Source: Alphaproteobacteria bacterium
GTDB taxonomy: Bacteria > Pseudomonadota > Alphaproteobacteria > Micropepsales > Micropepsaceae
Direction of reading: 5' to 3'
Length of the DNA stretch: 64,000 nt
Assembly (NCBI GenBank): GCA_016124635.1
Contig: WGNJ01000014.1
Span: 1 to 64,000, forward strand
In this document: piece after piece, positions 48,071-58,244 of the stretch
How positions within the stretch are numbered: position 1 is the first letter of the stretch
Layout: each line of letters opens with the position of its first letter
Notes under the pieces: generated by a model
The model's database searches: none
What the model was told of the DNA's origin: nothing
The model's input: the letters and a program-made list of their open reading frames with translations, nothing else
Position numbers and translations under genes: made by a program

Positions 48071-49585
48071 TCAGCGGTTCGGCTTCGCGTTGACGAAGTT
48101 TTGCGCTTCTTCGGCGGCGCCAAAGAGCGCGGCTGATTTGTAAACCGTTTCCATGAACTCGGCTTCGGGATCGCTATCGGCGACAACGCCGCCGCCCGCC
48201 TGCACGTACATGACGCCGTCTTTGACGACCGCCGTTCGCAGCGCAATGCAGGTGTCCATTGAGCCGTTGCAGGAGAAATAGCCCACGCCGCCGCCGTAGA
48301 TGCCGCGCTTCTCTTTCTCGAGTTCGTCGATGATTTCGAGCGCGCGCACTTTCGGCGCGCCGCTTGTGGTGCCGTTCGGGAAGCCGGCGATCAAAGCGTC
48401 GAGCGCATCTTTGTCCCTGCGCAGCCGGCCTTGCACGTCGGAGACGATGTGTTGCACGTGACTGTATTTCTCGATCACGAACTGCTCGGTGACCTTCACC
48501 GAGCCGATCTCCGAGACGCGGCCGACGTCGTTGCGGCCGAGGTCGAGCAACATCAAATGCTCTGCGCGCTCCTTGGGGTCGGCGAGCAAGTGCTCGGCGA
48601 GGGCCTTGTCTTCGGCAGGTGTCTTGCCGCGCCGGATCGTGCCGGCGATAGGGCGGATCGTGACGACGTCATCGCGCACGCGCACGAGGATTTCGGGGCT
48701 CGAACCGACCACCGAGAAGCCGGGGAAATTCAGGAAGTAAAGATAAGGCGACGGATTGAGCCGCCTGAGCGCGCGATAGAGATGAAACGGCGGCAGCTTG
48801 AATGGGCGGCGGAAGCGCTGGCTCGGCACCACCTGAAAGATGTCGCCGGCCATGATGTAGTCTTTCGCCCGCTTGACGATCTCATGGTACTCGGCGCGCG
48901 TGGTATTCGATTGCGGCTCGCCCAATGGCGGCAGATCCGCGTTGTATGCGTCGTCCGGCAAGCGATTGCGCGCGAAGTCGACGGCAATCTCGGAGAGCCG
49001 CTCCTCGGCCTCATCGTAAGCGGCGCGTGCGCTGATACCCGCGCTCGGAAATACCGGCGTGGTGACGGTGACGTCCGCCTTGACCGCATCGAAGATCGCC
49101 ATGATCGTCGGGCGAACCAGGATCGCATCTGGAACGCCGAGCGGATCCGCCTTTTGCGCCGGTAGCCGCTCCATCAGGCGCACCATGTCGTGCCCGAGAT
49201 AGCCGAAGAGGCCCGATGCCATCGGTGGAAGCTCGGGCGGCAGCTCGATGCGGATACGGCTGAGGAGAGCCCGCAGCGAGGCAAGGGGAGGCGATGTCTC
49301 TGGCTTGAACGCATCGGGCCGCGCGACGGCGTTGTCGTTGAGCTCGGCCTGCGCCCCGCGGCAGCGCCAAACGACGTCCGGCTTCAAACCGATGATCGAA
49401 TAGCGCCCGCGCGTCTCACCACCTTGCACACTTTCGAGCAGGAACGCGTACGGATCGCTGAGCCCGAGCTTGAGCCAGGCGGAAACCGGCGTGTCCAGGT
49501 CGGCAACGAGCGCGCGTGCAACGATCTGAGGCTTGCCGGCGTCATAGGCCCTCGCGAAGTCCTCGAACGCCGGTTTGATGTCCAC
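48071..49585 (-). CDS. trpE: Anthranilate synthase component I
   Basis: 504 aa. It makes anthranilate from chorismate with TrpG. The chorismate-binding blocks are IFQVVPSQRFRRPF, PSPYLYFLNFPGFSVVGSSPEILVRV, PIAGTIRRGKTPAEDKALAEHLL, LMLLDLGRNDVGRVSEIGSVKV and FPNGTTSGAPKVRALEIID; a Trp-sensitive N-terminal domain precedes them. GTG start, 4 bp after ppiD. It is separated from trpG by the aldehyde dehydrogenase/TetR pair. Confidence 0.96.
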   Translation of the reverse strand: MDIKPAFEDFARAYDAGKPQIVARALVADLDTPVSAWLKLGLSDPYAFLLESVQGGETRGRYSIIGLKPDVVWRCRGAQAELNDNAVARPDAFKPETSPPLASLRALLSRIRIELPPELPPMASGLFGYLGHDMVRLMERLPAQKADPLGVPDAILVRPTIMAIFDAVKADVTVTTPVFPSAGISARAAYDEAEERLSEIAVDFARNRLPDDAYNADLPPLGEPQSNTTRAEYHEIVKRAKDYIMAGDIFQVVPSQRFRRPFKLPPFHLYRALRRLNPSPYLYFLNFPGFSVVGSSPEILVRVRDDVVTIRPIAGTIRRGKTPAEDKALAEHLLADPKERAEHLMLLDLGRNDVGRVSEIGSVKVTEQFVIEKYSHVQHIVSDVQGRLRRDKDALDALIAGFPNGTTSGAPKVRALEIIDELEKEKRGIYGGGVGYFSCNGSMDTCIALRTAVVKDGVMYVQAGGGVVADSDPEAEFMETVYKSAALFGAAEEAQNFVNAKPNR

Positions 49586-49589
49586 GATC

Positions 49590-51512
49590 CTATTCGCCCG
49601 CGTGCAAGCGGTTGAACTGCTGTTCGTCGACGCAGTTCTGCAGACTGCTGCCGAAGATGCGCTCCCAGATCGTCTTTCGATCGCACGTCTCCCGCCGCAA
49701 GGCGTCGGTAAATTGCGCGGCGATGTCGCCGAAGAAGGCTTGGTTCAGGATGTTGGCGTACATCGCGCTCTGCGGCGATCCCGCGGGATCCGCCTGCTGC
49801 TCGGTCGAGTCCACGCGCGCGACGACGATGCTCTTGCCGTCCGCCACCGGTCCAGAGAAGAAGCCGCCGATTTTGGTGTCGAACATCGTCTTCAGCGCTT
49901 CGTTGGAGAACACGGCGGTTTGCTGATAGCGCGCAAGCGGATCGCTCTTGAGCGGCGCGACGCCGAACGACGCGGCGAGCTGCGCCACGGATTGGCCTTC
50001 GTTGCCGCGCTTGACCATGCCGTCTGCGATCGCCTGCAGCTTCTTGCGCAATTCCTCCGCGCGCCACATGGCGAGCACATCGGTGCGCACCGTGTCGAAC
50101 GGCTTCTTCGCCGACGGTTTCACGTTGTCCACCCGATACTCGTAGTAGACGCCGTCGTCGTTCTCTTGCAGCCCCGAGCCGTCGCCCCCGGCGTCCGTTG
50201 CGAACACCCGAGAGAGAAAATCGCCGCCGAGCGGTAGATTCTCGACTGGCGCGCCGCTCTCGCCCTTGCCCGTCTGGTCGATGGCCGGAATCTTCGTGAG
50301 CTTGAGGTGGAGTTTGTTGGCCGCCTCTTCCATCGTCGCACCGCCGCCGCGCGCGTCGTCATAGTCGGTGGAGAGCTTGAAGACTTGATCTTTCGCGCGT
50401 TCCGTCGCGATGGCGTCGCGAAGTTCTTGGCGTGCCTGCTCGAGGGTCTTGAGGGTTCCGGGCGTCATCGAGGTCGCGCGGACGATGACCCAGCCGAACG
50501 TCCCTTTAAGCGCCGGACTGGCGGTGTTCAGCGGCAGCGTGAACGCCTCGGGCGGGACAGTCTTGTCTCCCTTGGACACCTCGCCGAGTTGTATGTCTTC
50601 CGGTTTGAACCCAGCCGCCTTCGCGACGTCTTCGAACGACTTCCCCGCGTCGAGCTGCGCCCGCGCCTCGCGCGCCTTCGCCTCGCTTGGAAAGCGGATC
50701 TGCTCGATCTTCCTCTTCTCGGGCGTCTCGTAACGGGCTTTGTTGCGATCGTAGAGTGCTTTGATGTCCTCGTCCGAGACATCGATCCCCGCCGCGACTT
50801 CCTTGGCGCTCGCCGTGACGACGGTCACGGCGCGATACTCCGGCGCCGTGAACTGATCAATATGCGCTTCGTAGTATTTCTTGAGGACGTCGTCGCTGGG
50901 ATCGGTGATCTGTCCGGCGCGGCTCGGGTCGACGAGCACGTATTCGGCCACCCGCCGCTCGAGGCGGTAGCGCTGCAGCGCCGCGACCATGTCCGGCGGC
51001 AGGCGAACTTCGGACAGCATCGTGCCGATCAGTTGCTGTTGAATCATCTGGCCTTCGATATCGGTCAGCAACCCGGCTTCGTTCGTCTCCGCGTTTTGCA
51101 GAATCTGGTTGAGCGCCTGCGGGTTGATGTTGCCGTTTGCGTCGGCGAGGCCTGGAACCTTGCGCAATTCGTCGACGGCTTGATTGCGCGTGACGGATAA
51201 CCCCAAGTCGCGCGCCTTTTGCTCAAGCGCGAGCCGGTTCACGATCTGATCGCGTGCCGCGGCGTCGAGATCGCGCCGCCGCCCTTCCTCCGCCGATATC
51301 TGCCGCCGTTCCTGTTGGCTTCGCTGCGCCAGGTAGCGATTGTATTGCCGCTGGAAGTCCTGCGTATAGACGCTTGCGTCGCCCACGCGAATGAGCGGCC
51401 GGACGCCCGCAAACGAGAACACGCTCGGAATACCCCAGAAGATAAAGCTGCCTGAGACGCCGAATAGAATGACTGCAAGCACCCATTTCGGGACTGTGCG
51501 AAACCAGTTCAT
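49590..51512 (-). CDS. ppiD: Periplasmic PpiD-like peptidyl-prolyl isomerase/chaperone
   Basis: 640 aa. One N-terminal membrane anchor (VLAVILFGVSGSFIFWGIPSVF), a SurA_N-like region with YTQDFQRQYNRYL and a central parvulin-like domain around 265-360 (EKRKIEQIRFPSEAKAREARAQL...FEDVAKAAG). It probably assists folding of exported proteins at the Sec exit. The parvulin part is weak, as in many PpiD. Upstream of trpE with 4 bp between, so they may be co-transcribed; divergent from tpiA. Confidence 0.9.
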   Translation of the reverse strand: MNWFRTVPKWVLAVILFGVSGSFIFWGIPSVFSFAGVRPLIRVGDASVYTQDFQRQYNRYLAQRSQQERRQISAEEGRRRDLDAAARDQIVNRLALEQKARDLGLSVTRNQAVDELRKVPGLADANGNINPQALNQILQNAETNEAGLLTDIEGQMIQQQLIGTMLSEVRLPPDMVAALQRYRLERRVAEYVLVDPSRAGQITDPSDDVLKKYYEAHIDQFTAPEYRAVTVVTASAKEVAAGIDVSDEDIKALYDRNKARYETPEKRKIEQIRFPSEAKAREARAQLDAGKSFEDVAKAAGFKPEDIQLGEVSKGDKTVPPEAFTLPLNTASPALKGTFGWVIVRATSMTPGTLKTLEQARQELRDAIATERAKDQVFKLSTDYDDARGGGATMEEAANKLHLKLTKIPAIDQTGKGESGAPVENLPLGGDFLSRVFATDAGGDGSGLQENDDGVYYEYRVDNVKPSAKKPFDTVRTDVLAMWRAEELRKKLQAIADGMVKRGNEGQSVAQLAASFGVAPLKSDPLARYQQTAVFSNEALKTMFDTKIGGFFSGPVADGKSIVVARVDSTEQQADPAGSPQSAMYANILNQAFFGDIAAQFTDALRRETCDRKTIWERIFGSSLQNCVDEQQFNRLHAGE

Positions 51513-51672
51513 GAATGCCTTTTGTTGCTGTTCTTTGATTGCGGCCTGAGCCGCAGCATACCGTGAAGGGCGCGGATATTAGGTGCGGGGTTTTGGCCCG
51601 GCAAGCTGCCGACAGACTTGGCAGACCTTGCGCCGTTCGCTAAGGCAAGCTCTGTCTTTTGATGACGATGCC

Positions 51673-52425
51673 ATGCCCCGCCAGTTGATTGCCGGAAATT
51701 GGAAGATGAACGGGCTTCTCGCTGCGCGAAGCGAGGTGGTCACGATTTTGCGGGCGATCGCCACCCGCAAACCCGGCGTCGACGTCGTCATTTGCCCGCC
51801 TGCGACATTGCTTCACACCCTGGGCCCTGCCGTGGCCAATACGCCGGTCAAACTGGGTGGTCAGACCTGCCACATTGCGCCGTCGGGCGCACACACCGGA
51901 GATATCAGCGCCGAGATGCTCAAGGACGCCGGCGCCTCTTTCGTCATTGTCGGTCATTCGGAGCGCAGGGCCGAGCACGCGGAGAGTGACGCTCTTGTTG
52001 CGGCGCAAACGGAAGCCACGTGGCGTGCGGGCCTCACCGCGATCATCTGCATCGGCGAAACCGGCAGCGAGCGTCAGCGCGGTGAGACCGAAGACGTGCT
52101 CGCATATCAGATCGACAATTCGATCCCAAAGGCGGCGCACCCTGACACGATGGTGGTTGCCTACGAACCGGTCTGGGCGATCGGCACGGGGCTTACGCCG
52201 TCTCCCGACGACATCGAGGGCGTTCACGGATTTATCCGCGCGAAGCTCGAGGCCCGAATGAAAAGCGCGGGACGTACGATTCGGATCCTTTACGGCGGCT
52301 CAGTGAAGGCGTCCAACGCTAAGCAAATCTTAAGGCTTAACGGCGTAGATGGCGTCCTCGTCGGTGGCGCCAGCCTGAAGGCGTCGGATTTCCTGCCGAT
52401 CATCGAGGCCGCTCCGGCGTTTTAA
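51673..52425 (+). CDS. tpiA: Triosephosphate isomerase
   Basis: 250 aa. Interconverts dihydroxyacetone phosphate and glyceraldehyde 3-phosphate. The start MPRQLIAGNWKMNG holds the catalytic Lys; His is in IVGHSERR, Glu in VAYEPVWAIGTG, and LYGGSVK binds phosphate. The ATG at 51673 was chosen; an open frame of 30 more residues upstream has no homology. Confidence 0.97.
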   Translation: MPRQLIAGNWKMNGLLAARSEVVTILRAIATRKPGVDVVICPPATLLHTLGPAVANTPVKLGGQTCHIAPSGAHTGDISAEMLKDAGASFVIVGHSERRAEHAESDALVAAQTEATWRAGLTAIICIGETGSERQRGETEDVLAYQIDNSIPKAAHPDTMVVAYEPVWAIGTGLTPSPDDIEGVHGFIRAKLEARMKSAGRTIRILYGGSVKASNAKQILRLNGVDGVLVGGASLKASDFLPIIEAAPAF

Positions 52426-52501
52426 GCAAGCCGCGAAAGTCTTAATCAACGATTTGTAGCCCACTATAGCTCCTCGCGAATTTTGAGGGGCAGGGTGCGC
52501 C

Positions 52502-53470
52502 ATGGCCGCAGTGGCCGCAATTCAGAGCGTGAATAAACCGCGCTATGACATTGCCGAAGTCGTTCTCTTCGATCCCGTTGCGCCCAACCGTTCTACGACG
52601 CGCACTGCGTTGAACATGATGGGCTTCAGGCAAATCTTCGCCACGTCCGACTATGGCGAGATGCTGGGCACGCTGCGCGGCAAGATCTTCGATCTCTTCA
52701 TCGCCGACATCACGCAAGACACGTCCAAGATTTGCGATCTCGTTGGGTCGATGCGCAGCGGGACCGCGGGCGGAAATCCCTTTGTCCATGTCGTACTGAT
52801 GGCGTGGAAGCTTGAGGATGACCTCGTCAAGCGAGCTCTCAATTGTGGCGCCGACGATCTCATCACGCGGCCATACTCCGTGGGCTTCCTGAGCGGGCGC
52901 ATGAAGAGCCTGACCGAAGCGCGCAAGAGCTTCGTTGTCACGAGCGACTACATTGGTCCCGACCGCCGCCGAGATCCGACCCGAGGCGTGAGCGCCATCC
53001 CGATGTTCGACGTTCCGAACACGTTGCGGATGAGGACCCGGCCCGACGCGCAACTCGTGCGAATCGAGGGCGAGATACCCAACGCCATTCGCGAGAGCCG
53101 AGCCAAGATCAACGCAGAGCGCGCGAGGCGCGACGTGTTCCATCTCTCGGTGATCGGCTATTTCGTGCAGGAGGCGCTGACCGCTACGCAGCCCCTCGAA
53201 CGCGATCTCGATCGTCTGGACGCCACCCTCAGCGATCTGACGCAACGGCTCGAATCTGGGTCAAACGAGACCGCAAAGCTCTGTGGTGAACTTGGCGAGG
53301 CGATCTCAGGGGCCAAGAGCGGCGAAAAAGTCGCAGATCACGTACGCAAGATTCAGGATCTGGCGGCGTCCCTTTATTTGGCCTTGAACCAAGGCAGGAC
53401 CGCAGCAGACCTCAAGGCCGAACTGGACAAGGTCGTGGCCCTGATCAAATCGCGAGGTCGCCGGGATTGA
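52502..53470 (+). CDS. Receiver-like domain protein with unrecognised C-terminal helical region
   Basis: 322 aa. Residues about 18-145 resemble a CheY-like receiver: VVLFDP with Asp24, FDLFIADI with Asp69 as possible phosphoacceptor, and DDLITRPYSVGFL. The second acidic residue near Asp24 is missing and the usual Lys before Pro is Arg, so phosphorylation is uncertain. The C-terminal half is helical and charged (about 195-322) with no DNA-binding or enzymatic motif. It sits between tpiA and secG, the usual position of a similar protein in relatives as far as I recall. Confidence 0.78.
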   Translation: MAAVAAIQSVNKPRYDIAEVVLFDPVAPNRSTTRTALNMMGFRQIFATSDYGEMLGTLRGKIFDLFIADITQDTSKICDLVGSMRSGTAGGNPFVHVVLMAWKLEDDLVKRALNCGADDLITRPYSVGFLSGRMKSLTEARKSFVVTSDYIGPDRRRDPTRGVSAIPMFDVPNTLRMRTRPDAQLVRIEGEIPNAIRESRAKINAERARRDVFHLSVIGYFVQEALTATQPLERDLDRLDATLSDLTQRLESGSNETAKLCGELGEAISGAKSGEKVADHVRKIQDLAASLYLALNQGRTAADLKAELDKVVALIKSRGRRD

Positions 53471-53583
53471 ACTGCGGCGCTTAGCGCCCAATTCTTGGGG
53501 TGGCGCCGGGCTTTTCCATCGGCTAAAAGCCGCGCTTCTCTGCTTCTTTGAGACCGCTTTCTTCGCGTCGCTGGACTCTGTTC

Positions 53584-54060
53584 ATGACCGCCATTCTCCT
53601 CGCCGTCCAATTTATCGTGACGATCGCCATGGTCGGCACCATCTTGCTGCAACGCTCTGAGGGCGGTGCGCTCGGTTTGGGCGGCGGAGGCGGTGTCTCC
53701 GGCCTGATGTCCGGACGCGGCGCTGCCAACGCGCTATCGCGCACGACAGTCATTCTCGCCGCCATCTTCATTGCGACCTCGCTTGCACTCGCCATGATCG
53801 CGAAGGCAAACAGTCGTGGCGGTTCGATCACGCTGCCGGCCACGAGCCAACCGGCGGCACCCGCCACCCCCGGGCAAACCCCGGCCCCCACGGGTCCAGC
53901 GGCGCCGACGCCATCAGGATCGGCCCCGACGGGGTCGGCTCCCGCGACCACCGCGCCTGCGGTCCCGGCTGTTCCCGTACCATCGACGCCGACACCAGCG
54001 CCCGTCACACCAACACCGGGTTCGACAGCGCCTGCGGCACCTTCCGGCGGCGGCCACTAG
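53584..54060 (+). CDS. secG: Protein translocase subunit SecG
   Basis: 158 aa. Two membrane helices (about 2-22 and 52-75) with the conserved GTILLQRSEGGALGLGGGGGVSG loop between them and an Ala/Pro/Thr-rich cytoplasmic or periplasmic tail of about 75 residues, common in Alphaproteobacteria. It assists SecYEG. The ATG at 53584 was chosen. An acetyltransferase gene starts 5 bp after its stop. Confidence 0.95.
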   Translation: MTAILLAVQFIVTIAMVGTILLQRSEGGALGLGGGGGVSGLMSGRGAANALSRTTVILAAIFIATSLALAMIAKANSRGGSITLPATSQPAAPATPGQTPAPTGPAAPTPSGSAPTGSAPATTAPAVPAVPVPSTPTPAPVTPTPGSTAPAAPSGGGH

Positions 54061-54065
54061 CATCG

Positions 54066-54527
54066 ATGGACGAGCTTAGCGTTCGCGCCCTTGAACCGCG
54101 CGATCGCGACGCTTGGATCGCCATGCGGCAGGCGCTCTGGCCCGACGCCGAGGCCTCCGAACTCACTGCAGACGCGCGCCGCTACTTCGAGGACCCGCGC
54201 TTTCGAGTCTTTCTTGAGCGCGTGCTTGTCGCCCAACAGAGCGGCGAGATCGTGGGCATGATCGAACTATCGCTGCGCTCGGTCGCCGACGGCTGCACCT
54301 CAAGTCCGGTGCCTTACATCGAGGGCTGGTTCGTCGCCGAGCATGCGCGCCGCAAGGGCATCGGCCGCGCGCTCGTTCAGGCCGCCGAAGAGTGGGCACG
54401 TGTGCAAGGCGCGACGGAGATTGCCTCCGACATCGACATCGAGAATCGTGTCAGTGAAGACGCCCACAAGAAGCTCGGCTTCGAGGAAGTCGACCGCACG
54501 GTTTCGTTCCGCAAGTCGTTGGCCTAG
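54066..54527 (+). CDS. GNAT acetyltransferase similar to aminoglycoside 6'-N-acetyltransferases
   Basis: 153 aa. The pattern MRQALWPD, GMIELSLR...GCTSSPVPYIEGWFVAEHARRKGIGRALVQAAEEWARVQG, then ASDIDIENRVSEDAHKKLGFEEVDRTVSFRKSL follows the layout of AAC(6')-I enzymes, including the SSPV block and the FRK end. The acetyl-CoA pyrophosphate loop is RRKGIGRA. Substrate is not proven. Only 5 bp after secG, upstream of pyrG; base use does not stand out. Confidence 0.85.
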   Translation: MDELSVRALEPRDRDAWIAMRQALWPDAEASELTADARRYFEDPRFRVFLERVLVAQQSGEIVGMIELSLRSVADGCTSSPVPYIEGWFVAEHARRKGIGRALVQAAEEWARVQGATEIASDIDIENRVSEDAHKKLGFEEVDRTVSFRKSLA

Positions 54528-54543
54528 CCGCACGTTTTCGTAA

Positions 54544-56277
<1,734 letters not shown>

Positions 56278-56321
56278 CTGGCAGGTGGCTGGTGGCCCAG
56301 GCCGGTCCGCGCTCTCGCCGG

Positions 56322-57254
56322 CTATTTCTTCAGGCTCGCCTTCACCCAGCTATAGAAGTCCAGCTTCTTGCCGTCGGCCTTGAACACCGCCGCTTTCCAA
56401 TTGCGGTCTTTGTTCGGCTCGTTGCCGTAATACTGCTCCTCGGAGTAGTCCGGAATCTCGCGGTTGGTCGCGAGCACGAAGTGGCCGTTGATCAGCGAAC
56501 CGTCGGGCGCCGTCTGATAGTCGACGAGCTTGATCGGCCGGAAGTTGCGAAAGCCCGATCCGAACTTCGGATCGTCGCGCAGGAACTGCGAGCCGAAGGT
56601 GCCACGCGTCACTTGGCGGTCGGGGTTCGAGTCGACGTAATGGATCGTGCCGTCGTCGTCGACCTTCGAGACGTAGACGACGTGACCCCACGGATCGTAG
56701 ATGATGGATCCGGGCTTGATCGAACCGCGCGCGATCTTCGGCGAATAGAAATCGCTCGCTTGGTATCCGGTGTCGAACGTGTCTTCGATCCGGAACATCG
56801 CCGTCGATACGATACCACGCAGATCGCGCAGGAGACGCACGGGATCGGCGTCCGCCTGCCATTCGACCTGCAGGCGCGCCATCACCATGTTGCCGGCGTC
56901 CGAAAAGCGATCGTCGTCCGACTTCTTCCAGGTCCGCGGGATCGTGTAGAGCTCATATGAGAACGGCAGGCCGTTCTTCCACGCGTAATACGCGCGCATC
57001 TGATAAACGAAGTCGGCGCAATCACCGTCCATCTTCAAGTCAGGCGGATCGGTATCCCGGTACGGGTTGGCCGCGCTTTTCCAGCACGCCTCCGGCGTCT
57101 TGCAATCGCTCGCCGCGAAGCTGGCGACGAATTTGCCGAATCCTTCCTCGTCCGAGGCGTCCCAGTGATCTTTGGTGATCTTCCAAGTGCCGGATGCGTG
57201 AGCCGATCCAGCGGCCACGGCAAAACCCACCAACACAGCAAAGACAATGCGCAT
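56322..57254 (-). CDS. Secreted protein with possible Cys-His-Asp hydrolase triad
   Basis: 310 aa. Signal peptide MRIVFAVLVGFAVAAGSAHA, cut before SGTW. MDGDCADFVYQMRAYYAWKNGLPF and GSIIYDPWGHVVYVSKVDDDGTIHYVDSNPDR give a Cys...His...Asp order like NlpC/P60 or amidase-type cysteine peptidases. No family is certain. The start at 57254 excludes 74 open residues without homology. It lies 154 bp behind the pilin-like genes on the same strand. Confidence 0.72.
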   Translation of the reverse strand: MRIVFAVLVGFAVAAGSAHASGTWKITKDHWDASDEEGFGKFVASFAASDCKTPEACWKSAANPYRDTDPPDLKMDGDCADFVYQMRAYYAWKNGLPFSYELYTIPRTWKKSDDDRFSDAGNMVMARLQVEWQADADPVRLLRDLRGIVSTAMFRIEDTFDTGYQASDFYSPKIARGSIKPGSIIYDPWGHVVYVSKVDDDGTIHYVDSNPDRQVTRGTFGSQFLRDDPKFGSGFRNFRPIKLVDYQTAPDGSLINGHFVLATNREIPDYSEEQYYGNEPNKDRNWKAAVFKADGKKLDFYSWVKASLKK

Positions 57255-57408
57255 AACAAAGCCCCCAAGGCGATGGAATGAAATCACCCGCGGTTGCGAC
57301 AATGCAAGACGGAAATGCCCTGAATTCCAACCTGCCGCGTTGGCGAGGGCGAGGGGGCGCGAGAAATTGCCGACAAATGCGCTTGCACCCGTTCGCAAGC
57401 GCCCCGCG

Positions 57409-57807
57409 TCAGGGCTGCGGCACGCTGGTGTCGGCGGTGAACGTGAGCGTGAATTCCGGCACGAGCGGAATGACAACCTTGTGGTTGTACGTCGCCTGCA
57501 GCCGCGCGATCGGAATTGGTCCCGACGAGTCGACCGTGTAAGTCAAGGTCGCTTTCGGGCCGCCCAAGGCTTTGAGTTCGTCGTCGAACTGCGACTGCGC
57601 GGTGGACTGGGTGATCGTGCTGTCGACCATGACGTTGCGTGCCACGTGCTCGAGCGCGTACTGGACGCTCGAGCCGGAGAAGAACGCAAAACCGAGCTGG
57701 ATGGTGCCGAAGATCAGCATCACGAACGCCGGCAGCGTCATTGCGAACTCCAGAGCGGACGCGCCGCTCTGATCTCGCCAGAAGGAAGCGTGGCGGATCT
57801 TCGTCAT
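57409..57807 (-). CDS. TadE-like pilus protein
   Basis: 132 aa. QSGASALEFAMTLPAFVMLIFGTIQLGFAFF is the TadE hallmark: basic N-terminus, Glu at +5 of the hydrophobic helix. A short C-terminal domain follows. Likely minor pseudopilin of a Tad pilus. 1 bp after the next TadE gene. Confidence 0.88.
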   Translation of the reverse strand: MTKIRHASFWRDQSGASALEFAMTLPAFVMLIFGTIQLGFAFFSGSSVQYALEHVARNVMVDSTITQSTAQSQFDDELKALGGPKATLTYTVDSSGPIPIARLQATYNHKVVIPLVPEFTLTFTADTSVPQP

Positions 57808-57808
57808 G

Positions 57809-58237
57809 TCACCGCACTCGCACCGTCTGGTCGGCGTTGTTGGTCATGTCGATGAGGAGATTGTCGTACTGCGCGACAGCGCGGATGCGGCTGTAGCTCA
57901 ACGGATACGTGCCGTCATCGCAAGTCGCGTTGCAGGCGTGCTCGATGTTCGCGCACATGCAGAAACGTTCGACGACGACAGTCGCGTTCTCGGGCTTCGA
58001 CGTCCATGACGCGAGGACGACTTCCTTCGCCTTGTCGAGATCCGAGCCGCCATTCATGAAGTACTGAACGCCGGACCGCAGCGCGGACTCCATGTCCGTG
58101 CGCTGAATCGCGTAGTTCGACAGGTCGACGAGAAAGACGAGGCTCATCGCCAAGATCGGCGCGACGAGCGCGAACTCGACTGCGGCGACGCCGCTTTCGT
58201 CGTTGCGAATGCGAAGAAGATTGAGCCGTTTCCACAT
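57809..58237 (-). CDS. TadE-like pilus protein
   Basis: 142 aa. DESGVAAVEFALVAPILAMSLVFLVDLSNYAI is the TadE helix. A Cys-rich patch (CMCANIEHACNATC) may form disulfides outside. ATG at 58237; TTG at 58255 overlaps the tadG-like stop and is less likely. Confidence 0.87.
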   Translation of the reverse strand: MWKRLNLLRIRNDESGVAAVEFALVAPILAMSLVFLVDLSNYAIQRTDMESALRSGVQYFMNGGSDLDKAKEVVLASWTSKPENATVVVERFCMCANIEHACNATCDDGTYPLSYSRIRAVAQYDNLLIDMTNNADQTVRVR

Positions 58238-58244
58238 GTTGCAC

